Source: a bacterium (lineage in GTDB: Bacteria; Patescibacteriota; Minisyncoccia; UBA6257; 2-01-FULL-56-20). Taken from it: DNA of 21,408 nt. The DNA lies in contig JAKAGE010000005.1 of assembly GCA_021817655.1 (NCBI GenBank), positions 1-21,408 on the forward strand, given 5' to 3'. Shown here piece after piece: positions 13,122-19,597 of the stretch. Both the position numbers and the translations under genes were made by a program. The notes under the pieces were generated by a model. That model worked only from the letters and a program-made list of their open reading frames with translations. It was not told the DNA's origin and searched no databases. How positions within the stretch are numbered: the stretch's first letter is position 1; each line of letters begins with the position of its first letter.

Positions 13122-13128
13122 CAGCCTC
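13100..13128. terminator. Bidirectional terminator overlapping the HIT stop codon
   Basis: GAGGCTGTCAGG and CCTGACAGCCTC form a perfect 12-bp stem with loop AATTT. The HIT TGA (13119-13121) is within the right arm. On the minus strand the stem is followed by TTTTTTATC, a strong tail for the receiver-like gene, which ends 17 bp away. On the plus strand the tail is weak. Confidence 0.8.
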
Positions 13129-13145
13129 AGTTGTGAGACCGCGCT

Positions 13146-13697
13146 TCAAGCAGCCAACTCTTCTTCGACCGCCTTTACGATCTTCGGCCAGTCGCGCTCG
13201 CGATACGCATACCCTTCGCGGAGATTGTGCTGCACCGATTCATCTCCCCCGTCGCCGCTCGTCCGGAAAAACACTTCACTGTTATCCGTCCGAAATACTT
13301 CGTCGCCGAATTCTCCCACCTTCGCGATGAGCAGTACCGGCTCTTTCATATCACGAAACGCGCCCGGCTTGTGAGCGCGCCACAGTTCGCAGAGGAAACC
13401 TCTGTGGTTACCCTTGCAAAGAAAGAAGGTTTCGACGCCGAGCTCACGGAGCTTTCTGGCAAAATCGATCTCGCCGTGGGAGATGGACATTGCGCCGCTT
13501 GGCATCCAATGATTGTCGAGGATCACCGCCTGAACCCCCTCTTGTTGTATCTTGGCGAGCAATCGTTCGATATCCTCCGGCGGGTTGGTGTCAAAAACAT
13601 TATTTCTAAGGCAGAACGTAACAAGACCTCTGCCCCGCTGAGCTGCTTCGGTAAACTGCCCGCCGCCGCTGTAACAGTTCGTGGCCAAAATTTTCAT
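13146..13697 (-). CDS. Unknown protein resembling a response-regulator receiver domain
   Basis: This 183-aa protein has a region similar to REC domains. AVILDNHWMP (58-66) matches the phospho-acceptor strand with Asp61 followed by the usual hydrophobic-x-MP. A helix (HGEIDFARKLRELG) is followed by ETFFLCKGN with Lys95 at the position of the conserved Lys. The acidic pocket normally near the N-terminus is not obvious (MKILATNCYSGGG), and the C-terminal half (VFRTDNSEVFFRTSGDGGDE) is not recognisable. It may be a degenerate receiver or another Rossmann-like protein; there is no output domain. The start is supported by GGAGG 7 nt upstream and a well-formed promoter. It is convergent with the HIT gene. 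Confidence 0.75.
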   Translation of the reverse strand: MKILATNCYSGGGQFTEAAQRGRGLVTFCLRNNVFDTNPPEDIERLLAKIQQEGVQAVILDNHWMPSGAMSISHGEIDFARKLRELGVETFFLCKGNHRGFLCELWRAHKPGAFRDMKEPVLLIAKVGEFGDEVFRTDNSEVFFRTSGDGGDESVQHNLREGYAYRERDWPKIVKAVEEELAA

Positions 13698-13726
13698 CTG
13701 TTTTCCTCCCGAGGAAATCTGCCGGT

Positions 13727-13755
13727 AGAATAGCGGATTGGGGGTATAAAATCAA
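13727..13755 (-). promoter_or_regulatory. Sigma70 promoter of the receiver-like gene
   Basis: The minus strand reads TTGATT (13750-13755), 17 bp, TATTCT (13727-13732), about 30 nt before the start codon. The short leader contains GGGAGG. The -35 box lies at the very end of the second recombinase remnant's reading frame. Confidence 0.65.
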
Positions 13756-14615
13756 TGACCCGTCCCGGATTCGAACCAAAAGGAATGAGATTTTATCGGT
13801 ACTAGACCGAGACGGTTCGAATCGAGGACCCCCAGCATCTCGTTTAAATTGCTCGGTTTCGGGCTTTTTGCGATCATCGAATACACGGATTTGAATTGTA
13901 AATCCTGCACTTTTCTGCCGCCGATCGAAAGGTTTCAAAGTAGCTCGGAGACGAGTACGCGCTTTTGTTCGTCATCCGCAGCGAGGTACTCTTTTCGCGC
14001 GGAATTTCCTTTGTAAAACACGCTTTTGATTTGTTCCAAAGTAACTTCCCCTTCGCCGCTTTCCTGTTCCAGTTTGGCGATTTCGCCCCTGATACCGATC
14101 TCGTCGCGCTTCAGGAGCGCCGTTTTCGCCTTGTAAACGTCCTCAGAAATGAATTCGGCGAGGTAAGTATCTAGAAGCTTGTTTTGCTTCTGCGCGAGCG
14201 AATGAAGCTCGTTTTGAAGTTTTTCGCGGGATAGATCGAGATAGTTCGTGTCGGTTTGGCTCTGCTCCTTCGCGGCGAGATACGCCATCTCGACGAGTTC
14301 CATATCGGTATTGAGTTTCAAGAATGAATCGGCGACAAGCTCGTCGAGATACTCGGCGCGCATGTAGGTTTTGTGTTCCGTGCAGATCCGCTTGCCGTTC
14401 GTGCAGTAGTAATAATCGTGACCTTTCTTGTTCGATGCGGTGAGCATGCAGCCGCAGTTCGCGCAGCGCAAAAATCCGCGCAGGTGGAAAAAATGCGTCT
14501 TGGGGCGCGGATGTAATTTTCCCTCAAGCACGCGGTTCGCATCGTCGTACATTTCCCTGCTCACGATCGGCTCGTGGGTGCCGGGATAATATTTGCCCAC
14601 CTTGAACAGAAGCAA
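13752..14615 (-). pseudogene. Second serine recombinase remnant with in-frame TGA
   Basis: The remnant starts abruptly at LLFKVGKYYPGTHEPIVSREMYDD, the end of the recombinase domain (an in-frame TAA precedes it), so the catalytic resolvase part is missing. A recombinase zinc ribbon follows (CANCGCMLTASNKKGHDYYYC with a later Cys in RICTEH), then a long coiled coil (LDLSREKLQNELHSLAQKQ). The frame meets TGA (13935-13937) right after VLVSELL, but continues open with NLSIGGRKVQDLQFKSVYSMIAKSPK, the usual recombinase C-terminus. In relatives, as I recall, Trp (TGG) commonly follows SELL, so this is probably a TGG-to-TGA mutation. The tail then reads LGVLDSNR and enters T-loop-like sequence. It is distinct from the remnant at tRNA-Gln. 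Confidence 0.85.
13768..13823. repeat. Inverted pair of T-loop-like sequences
   Basis: GATTCGAACC (13768-13777) and GGTTCGAATC (13814-13823) are exact inverted copies, 36 bp apart. Each matches the core of a tRNA T-arm, but neither has a matching T-stem partner or 5' half. They lie where the second recombinase frame ends. They may be tRNA 3'-end pieces left by integration events. Confidence 0.4.
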
Positions 14616-14737
14616 TTAAAAAATCCAATGATTACGGATTGTCGATTTTGGAAAATCTTGAATCAGAAAATCGGCGCCGCGGCATCAATATAAAGGATTT
14701 TTGACCCGTCCAATCGTCTTCCTTTGATATATTCGCG

Positions 14738-14983
14738 ATGTACTTCGTTTACATCCTCCAGTGCAAGGACAAAAGCCTCTATACCGGGATTGCGACCGAC
14801 GTTCTGCGGCGGTTCGACGAACACAGGAGCGGACGCGGCGCACGCTACACCCGCGCGCATCCTCCGAAGAAGATCGTCCATCAGGAACCGTTCACCACAA
14901 GGAGCGCCGCGCTCAAACGCGAAGCGGAGATAAAACGATGGCCGCGGGCGAAAAAGCTCGCGCTGTGCATTATGGCATCATAA
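14738..14983 (+). CDS. GIY-YIG family protein (UPF0213/YhbQ-like)
   Basis: An 81-aa single-domain protein of the small GIY-YIG group, nuclease-like proteins of uncertain physiological role. MYFVYILQCKDKSLYTGIATD contains the paired motif (VYI at 4-6 and YTG at 15-17). RRFDEHRSGRGARYTRAHPP (24-43) carries the conserved Arg and helix, and AALKREAEIKRW (57-68) holds the Glu expected to bind metal. The length is typical (80-100 aa). No Shine-Dalgarno is visible; an extended -10-like TGATATATT ends 4 nt before the ATG. The stop codon adjoins a strong hairpin terminator. The 122 bp before it hold nothing else recognisable. Confidence 0.93.
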   Translation: MYFVYILQCKDKSLYTGIATDVLRRFDEHRSGRGARYTRAHPPKKIVHQEPFTTRSAALKREAEIKRWPRAKKLALCIMAS

Positions 14984-15003
14984 AACACCCGCGAGGGTGT
15001 TTT
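14982..15003. terminator. Bidirectional intrinsic terminator
   Basis: AAAACACCC and GGGTGTTTT form a 9-bp stem with loop GCGA. T runs form on both strands. It starts within the GIY-YIG stop codon and lies 9 bp beyond the end of the convergent coiled-coil frame. Confidence 0.85.
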
Positions 15004-15012
15004 ATGGTTCGG

Positions 15013-15333
15013 CTATTTCTTTTTCTTTGCCGGTGCGGCCTTCGTGCCCGCCTTCGGTTTGGCCCCGGCTTTCGCCTTGGCCGTCTTCATCTCGTTCACG
15101 ACCTTCTCGATCTTTTCGATCGTCGCCGCAGGCATGGCCGCCGGCGCGTTCCCCTTCTCCCCCATCTTGGTCGCAAGGTCGAGGAGGCGGTTCACTTTCG
15201 ATTCGAGGTTGTCGAGCTGGCGCTTCACCGCTTCCATGCCGTCATTCCCCGCGGTGCGCACCGGCTGGGGCGCGAACGGCTGCGGATGATGCGGACGCGG
15301 ACCGTCGGCACCGTTCGAATTCCTGCCGGGCAC
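15013..15333 (-). pseudogene. Coiled-coil, Lys/Ala-rich tail, in frame with the CxxC gene across an amber codon
   Basis: A 106-codon frame with a possible GTG start at 15333, no ribosome site, and only 9 nt from the TAG of the upstream gene in the same frame. It reads GRNSNGADGPRPHH (a Pro/His-rich linker), then MEAVKRQLDNLESKVNRLLDLA (coiled coil; positions about 33-54), then a Lys/Ala/Pro tail ending APAKKKK. Related CxxC proteins, as I recall, carry a short coiled coil and basic tail after the zinc ribbon, so this looks like the second half of one protein. It could be a product of readthrough, a separately started peptide, the remains of a nonsense mutation, or an assembly error. Confidence 0.6.
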
Positions 15334-15342
15334 GTACGACTG

Positions 15343-15576
15343 CTACTTGAAACAATCCAGGCAGTACACCGGCTTTTCGCCATTGGGACGGAACGGCAGC
15401 TCGCACTGCTTGCCGCACTGGGAGCATACCGCCGAAAACATCTGGCGGGGCCGTTCGTCGCTGTTCCCGCGTCCGCCCCGATATCCGCGGCGATCGCCAC
15501 GATCTCGATTTTCCCCGCCAAACCTCGGCCGCTCTCCCCCGCTTGGCCGGAACCCTTTGCGTGCAAAGTCTTTCAT
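15343..15576 (-). CDS. CxxC-CxxC zinc-ribbon protein
   Basis: The product is 77 aa when started at the ATG at 15576 (MKDFARKGFRPSGGERP). A TTG 36 bp upstream is in frame but is itself the -35 box, so it is not the start. An Arg/Gly-rich segment (FGGENRDRGDRRGYRGGRG), of the kind that binds RNA, leads to MFSAVCSQCGKQCELPFRPNG and KPVYCLDCF. The four zinc ligands come from the CSQC and CLDC pairs, with PF-RP-KPVYC spacing as in the small CxxC proteins common in Patescibacteria. TAG follows Lys77, but the same frame continues for 110 more codons (see the coiled-coil entry). The role is unknown; a nucleic-acid-binding function is inferred. Confidence 0.8.
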   Translation of the reverse strand: MKDFARKGFRPSGGERPRFGGENRDRGDRRGYRGGRGNSDERPRQMFSAVCSQCGKQCELPFRPNGEKPVYCLDCFK

Positions 15577-15583
15577 GTGCCTA

Positions 15584-15612
15584 TTTATATCATATAAGTT
15601 TTTATTAGGCAA
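15584..15612 (-). promoter_or_regulatory. Promoter of the CxxC gene, leaderless layout
   Basis: The minus strand reads TTGCCT (15607-15612), 17 bp, TATAAA (15584-15589) with an upstream TGA giving an extended -10. The ATG at 15576 follows after 7 nt, leaving no room for a ribosome site. Confidence 0.65.
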
Positions 15613-15639
15613 GATATGTCGTCGGGAATTGAGAATTCG

Positions 15640-15674
15640 GGCGCCGCCGAGCCAAGCTAGCTCCGGCGCCTTTT
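15640..15674 (+). terminator. Terminator-like hairpin in the intergenic region
   Basis: GGCGCCG (15640-15646) pairs with CGGCGCC (15664-15670), with an inner GAGC/GCTC stem, and TTTT follows on the plus strand. No plus-strand gene lies upstream, so its client is unclear. Nearby are the perfect palindromes CGTTCGAACG and CCGGCCGGCCGG (15721-15732). The rest of 15613-15746 shows no gene. Confidence 0.4.
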
Positions 15675-15746
15675 CAAATTTAACATTCGTTCGAACGTTC
15701 GAATGCTATCCGAACGCCTCCCGGCCGGCCGGAATTCGATCGGCCC

Positions 15747-18272
15747 TTATGGCAATTGCGGGATGGGCAGATTGAGGGACGGGCACATGATCATATTGAT
15801 GAGGCGCTGTGTCGTTTTATAAACATACCCGGTCGGCACGATGGAACTGACCAGCCCGTGCGGGATCCATGGCGCGAGCACGTCGGTGGCGTAGTTCACC
15901 TGCAATTGGCGTACGGCGGCTTCGGAGAGCGGTCCGTAATAACCGGTGATCGGGATGCGGAGGCCGAGCTCCTTATTGAGGAATACCTGCAACTTCATCA
16001 CTTCGACCGGATCGTTCGAACCATGCGCATATCGTTCCGGCGTTATATATCCCGTCAGATAGTATCCGCACGTCGTACTTGCGCCGAGAACCTGTCCCGA
16101 GGGAGGCGTCACGATGAGCGTCGGGGTCAGCGATGAGGTGGCGACGCTATTGGTCGTTGAGACCCCGAGCACCATGCCCTGGCCTCGCGGAGCGAGCGGC
16201 CCGCCCGCTCCGACTCCGACGGTCATCCCGCCGCCGGTGTTGCCGTTCGGCGTTCCGCCTCCGTTGCTGCTCCCGCTTTGCACGGCGATCGTTGCAGAGG
16301 AAGAATTATTCTCAGGGGTCGGGTCGATGAAGCTGCTCAGCGTGCTCGATACGGCCGCGACATTCCGGATGGTGTTACCCGCTTCGCCCTGTCCGACCAC
16401 CATGGCGATCGCCATGGTGGCTGTCGCGTGAGGCTCGATCGTCCCGACGTCCCAGTTGATTCCGCTGCCAAGGAGCGCAATGGAGCCCTGGGAGGATGTG
16501 GCGCTCGCATACGTCAATCCCGATGGCCAGGTGTCGGCCGCGGTGACGAATGTTGCCGGCGCATCGCCGTCGTTCGTGACGACGATCGAATATTGAACGG
16601 TCGCTCCGGCTGCGGGGGTGCCATTGTTCACGGTCTTCCTCAGGGCAAGGTCGGGACCGCTGGTCGGTGCGCTGCCGCTCAGCACGGCGATCGTCACGCT
16701 CGAACTGTTATTTGCCGGATCGGGGTCTTCGCTCCATATATCCCCGATCGATGCGGCGTTGGTGAGCGAGGATGCGTCGATCAGCGGATCGACGGTCGCG
16801 GAAAGATCGAGCGTCGCCGCGGACCCGGCAGGGAGCGCGCCGATCGTCCACACTCCCGTCGAGCTTTCATAGGCGCCCTGCGATGCGGTGGCATTCGCGA
16901 GCGTGAGTCCATCCGGGAGGGAGTCGCTCACGGAAACATCGCCCGCCGCATCAGGGCCGAGGTTCGCTGCCGAAATATGATACTGCACGCCGCCGCCCGG
17001 GAACGTCGATGTCGCCGCGGATGTCTTTTCCACGGAGAGATCCGCCACCGGCACGATCAGCGTTCCGCTGAATATCGCGACGATCGTGCTCTGGGTCGTC
17101 ACGGCATCGATCACGAATGAACAGGAGGGGGAAGTGGCGCCCGTGCACGGGCCGGTGCTCCAGAGTGCGAACGTGGAACTTGCGTCCGGCGCGGCGGTGA
17201 GCGTCACGGAGGTGCCGATCGGGAAAAGATGGGCGCAGATGGACGAGGTTGCATCCGCCGAATCGCACATGAGCGTTCCCGACGCGTCCGCGATGACGCC
17301 GTTACCGGTGCCTCCGGGCGCGACGCGCAGCTGGTATTCCTGGATCCCAAACGCTGCACTTGCCGATACATCGTCCGATAATGTGAGCGTGCAGGTCGTC
17401 GAGGTTCCGGCATCCGCGCATGCGCCGCTCCATCCTTCAAATGTCGACGTGGGAGCGTCCGGCGCCGCGGTGAGCGTCACGGTCGCATCTTTTGAGAAAT
17501 CCGCTGCGCAGACCGATCCCGCCGATCCGCAGGATATCCCTGCCGGATCGCTCGTTATCATTCCCGTCCCGGTTCCGGTGCTCGTGACCGTAAGCGTCTT
17601 CGTGGGTCCCGATATGAATCTTACATCGATCGTATGGTCCGCAGTGATGTCGGCGAACGTGTACGAGCCCGCGGTCGATGCGGAAACGCCGTCGATCAGG
17701 ATCGCGCCGATCGTCCGTCCGCCGCCGGGATGGATCGTGAATGTCTGCGCCCCGTGATAGTCGGTCATGATCGTCCCGGAAGGCGCGATCGTTCCCCCGT
17801 CCCCTGCCGTTGCCACGATCCGCGGATGGACCGTCACCGTGGTCGTCGCGATCGCGATCTGCTCATTATCCGGGCTCACCTCGCCGTGGTAGACCGCTGC
17901 CGTCACGATATATTCGCCGGGACCGGCATAGGTATGCGTCGCGGACCATGTTGCGGAAAACGTCTTGGGCGATGCAGTGGTGGAAGTGATTACAAAATCC
18001 GTGACCGGGACGGTGCTCTGGCCGTCGCCCCAATCCGTCACGCCCACATGGACGGCCTTCAGCGAGCCGACGTACGGATTCCCGCCGGCAATGCCATCGA
18101 GCGCCCCAATCCGTTCGGATTGATCGACGTCCGCGGAGGTGATGCTGATGGAATAATTGAATTGGGCGTCCGGCGGCGATTCCTGCCCGAGCGCGGCGAT
18201 CGCGGGCATCAACGCCCCCGCCGCCGAAACGGTTCCCCAGACGATCAAATGAAACGCAAGTTTTTTATTCAT
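15747..18272 (-). CDS. Secreted multidomain surface protein with peptidoglycan-binding-like C-terminus
   Basis: An 841-aa exported protein. Residues 1-27 form a Sec signal (MNKKLAFHLIVWGTVSAAGA, cleavage near AIA-ALG). Then come a PKD-like domain (about 74-148: WGDG, HTYAGPGEY), three InlB/Flg-new-like repeats (about 150-222, 225-310, 312-403; motif FEGWSGAC with Cys pairs in the latter two), two DUF11 domains (about 409-525 and 541-665: ADLSVEKTS/PDLALRKTV starts, DPDPANNSS/DPTPENNSS ends), and a Gly/Ser-rich linker. The C-terminal region (738-841) has EVMKLQVFLNKELGLRIPITG and GPLSEAAVRQLQVNY, the peptidoglycan-binding-like repeat, bounded by Cys and ending in YVYKTTQRLINMIMC. This tail is typical of Patescibacteria surface proteins and probably anchors the protein to the cell wall. 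Divergent from the Gln-rich protein. Confidence 0.9.
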   Translation of the reverse strand: MNKKLAFHLIVWGTVSAAGALMPAIAALGQESPPDAQFNYSISITSADVDQSERIGALDGIAGGNPYVGSLKAVHVGVTDWGDGQSTVPVTDFVITSTTASPKTFSATWSATHTYAGPGEYIVTAAVYHGEVSPDNEQIAIATTTVTVHPRIVATAGDGGTIAPSGTIMTDYHGAQTFTIHPGGGRTIGAILIDGVSASTAGSYTFADITADHTIDVRFISGPTKTLTVTSTGTGTGMITSDPAGISCGSAGSVCAADFSKDATVTLTAAPDAPTSTFEGWSGACADAGTSTTCTLTLSDDVSASAAFGIQEYQLRVAPGGTGNGVIADASGTLMCDSADATSSICAHLFPIGTSVTLTAAPDASSTFALWSTGPCTGATSPSCSFVIDAVTTQSTIVAIFSGTLIVPVADLSVEKTSAATSTFPGGGVQYHISAANLGPDAAGDVSVSDSLPDGLTLANATASQGAYESSTGVWTIGALPAGSAATLDLSATVDPLIDASSLTNAASIGDIWSEDPDPANNSSSVTIAVLSGSAPTSGPDLALRKTVNNGTPAAGATVQYSIVVTNDGDAPATFVTAADTWPSGLTYASATSSQGSIALLGSGINWDVGTIEPHATATMAIAMVVGQGEAGNTIRNVAAVSSTLSSFIDPTPENNSSSATIAVQSGSSNGGGTPNGNTGGGMTVGVGAGGPLAPRGQGMVLGVSTTNSVATSSLTPTLIVTPPSGQVLGASTTCGYYLTGYITPERYAHGSNDPVEVMKLQVFLNKELGLRIPITGYYGPLSEAAVRQLQVNYATDVLAPWIPHGLVSSIVPTGYVYKTTQRLINMIMCPSLNLPIPQLP

Positions 18273-18309
18273 GGTTTTTTCGGGTGCGTCAGTGCGCTAC
18301 CCGTTTTTT

Positions 18310-18372
18310 ATTACAATGAATAGCGCCACACATTACATCGCCATGGTTATGGCATCGTGTCCAGATTGTAAT
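18310..18372. promoter_or_regulatory. Symmetric divergent promoter candidate between two surface-protein genes
   Basis: ATTACAAT (18310-18317) and ATTGTAAT (18365-18372) are exact inverted copies. Each places a TGTAAT (-10-like) facing the nearest gene. -35 matches at the right spacing are poor. CCATGG lies near the centre. Nothing else is visible in 18273-18431. Confidence 0.3.
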
Positions 18373-18431
18373 AGTGATCAGGGGAAAGGCCGGCACCACG
18401 AAGAAAGATAAATGAAATAAATGACCGATCA

Positions 18432-19373
18432 ATGATGATTACAAAAAAAGGACTATTCGTATTGATCATGGCGAGCCTTGTCGTCCTTGCCTTTTCGTCC
18501 GTTTCCGCGTTTGCGGTCGGTGGAGGCGGTAATGGCGGCGGCGGAGGTGCAAGCGGCGGGAGCAATGGAAGCGGAGGAGGCGGGAGCAGCGGCAGTGGCA
18601 ACAGCAGCGGAGGCGGGAGCAGCGCTCCTTCCGGTGCGGGGGTGAACGGCGGAACGATCGTGGCAACAAGCAATACATCGGTGCCGGCGCCTTCGGGAAC
18701 GCTGACTCAGGATCAGCTCCGCACCCAGGACCAGCTCCGCACCCAGGATCGTCTCTATACCCAGGACCAGCTCCAGACCCAGGATCAATTAAGGACGCAG
18801 GATCGCCTTCAGACGCGCGATCAGCTGCATGTTGCAAGCGCTACGCCGAGCGGGAGCCAGCTGCAGCAGCAGGAACGGACACAGGCGCAGTTCCAGGGAC
18901 AATGGTATGCGGCGAGCGGGACTGCTTCGGGAACGCCGCCCGGCAACGGAGCGCAGATGCGCAGCCAGGTAGCGAATGCCGTGCAGGTCATGCTGCAGGT
19001 TGCCGAGCATAACGCAAGCAGCAGCGGCATCGCGAATCAGATCCGCACGATTGCCCAGGAGCAGGTTCAAAACCAGGAACAGGCCCAGGCGAATATCGCG
19101 AACATTCAGAATCGCAACGGGTTCGTCCGGTTCCTTATCGGACCGAATTATCCCGCGGTGAATTCCACGACGCGCCTGATCGCGCAGAACCAGGAACAGC
19201 TGCAGCAGCTGAGCCAGATACAGACATCGCTTGGCAATGCGGCGGACCAGGCCGCGATCGCCCAGCAGGTGCAGGTGCTGCAGCAGACGAACGCGCAGCT
19301 TCAAAACGCCCTCAACGGGGCGCAGGGAGGATTCAATCTGTTCGGTTGGCTGTTCCGCATGTTCAGCAGGTAG
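18432..19373 (+). CDS. Secreted Gln-rich protein with Gly/Ser region and seven TQDQLR repeats
   Basis: A 313-aa protein with a signal peptide (MMITKKGLFVLIMASLVVLA, cleavage near AFA). A Gly/Ser-rich region follows (about 29-70), then seven tandem copies of a six-residue unit (consensus TQDQLR; residues 92-133), then a long Gln/Asn/Ala-rich helical region (VANAVQVMLQVAEHNASSSG, RTIAQEQVQNQEQAQAN, NQEQLQQLSQIQTS, AQQVQVLQQTNAQLQN), and a hydrophobic end LFGWLFRMFSR. The segment NGFVRFLIGPNYPAVNSTTRLI and the FGWLF end recall a Patescibacteria-restricted family; I cannot name a function. The helical part is probably coiled coil, and the C-terminus may contact a membrane. A second ATG follows directly at 18435; no ribosome site is clear. 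Confidence 0.85.
   Translation: MMITKKGLFVLIMASLVVLAFSSVSAFAVGGGGNGGGGGASGGSNGSGGGGSSGSGNSSGGGSSAPSGAGVNGGTIVATSNTSVPAPSGTLTQDQLRTQDQLRTQDRLYTQDQLQTQDQLRTQDRLQTRDQLHVASATPSGSQLQQQERTQAQFQGQWYAASGTASGTPPGNGAQMRSQVANAVQVMLQVAEHNASSSGIANQIRTIAQEQVQNQEQAQANIANIQNRNGFVRFLIGPNYPAVNSTTRLIAQNQEQLQQLSQIQTSLGNAADQAAIAQQVQVLQQTNAQLQNALNGAQGGFNLFGWLFRMFSR
18705..18830 (+). repeat. Seven tandem 18-bp units inside the Gln-rich gene
   Basis: Units start at 18705, 18723, 18741, 18759, 18777, 18795 and 18813. They encode TQDQLR, TQDQLR, TQDRLY, TQDQLQ, TQDQLR, TQDRLQ, TRDQLH. The first units are near-identical in DNA (CCCAGGA-CAGCTCCGCA); later ones diverge at synonymous sites, for example a Leu written TTA and an Arg written AGG. 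Confidence 0.9.
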
Positions 19374-19596
19374 CCGACACACCACGACGGGCCGCCCCGG
19401 CCCCGTTGCTGTTCCTTTGCCTTGGTATCACACGAGAGCGAATGCTCTCTGCGCTCTCACCGCCATCCCACGGGACGGCGCGATCTTGAGCGTCCGCGAT
19501 CGCCAGTTCGATCAAAGAAATCGGCACGGGGTCCGGCTGCGGCCCGTATAGTACTACATTCGCAGGGACGATTGTTAACTCGCGCAGATCATTCAT
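19363..19596 (-). CDS. Possible small gene coupled to the surface-protein gene
   Basis: A 77-codon frame whose ATG (19596) lies one base after the TAA of the upstream surface-protein gene (TAACATG), the same spacing seen twice in the pilus operon. It reads MNDLRELTIVPANVVLYGPQ, then PVPISLIELAIADAQDRAVPW, then a less convincing Arg/Gly/Ala-rich end. Third codon positions are GC-rich, as in real genes here. The last 11 bp overlap the end of the Gln-rich gene on the other strand. No domain is recognised. The alternative is chance open frame in a 224-bp gap between convergent genes; a GAGAGC/GCTCTC hairpin (19434-19449) lies within it. Confidence 0.4.
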   Translation of the reverse strand: MNDLRELTIVPANVVLYGPQPDPVPISLIELAIADAQDRAVPWDGGESAESIRSRVIPRQRNSNGAGAARRGVSATC

Positions 19597-19597
19597 G

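Noticed and set aside
13740..13838. Possible complete tRNA at the T-loop-like sequences
   Set aside because: On neither strand do T-stem, anticodon stem and acceptor pair; there is no D-arm.
13935..13937. Genome-wide recoding of TGA
   Set aside because: dnaX, HIT and other genes end properly at TGA, so one internal TGA in a decayed recombinase is better explained by mutation.
13756..14711. 10-bp direct repeat TGACCCGTCC flanking the second recombinase remnant (13756 and 14702)
   Set aside because: A 10-bp match over a kilobase is expected by chance and there is no frame or tRNA logic to support it as an attachment site.
15577..15612. TTG start for the CxxC protein at 15612
   Set aside because: This TTG is the -35 box of a well-spaced promoter whose -10 lies just before the ATG at 15576.
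16278..17120. Arg/Gly-rich open frame on the plus strand within the 841-aa surface-protein gene
   Set aside because: Composition typical of GC-rich antisense; no start signals.
18705..18830. CRISPR-like array
   Set aside because: The 18-bp units are contiguous without spacers and in frame within a coding sequence.
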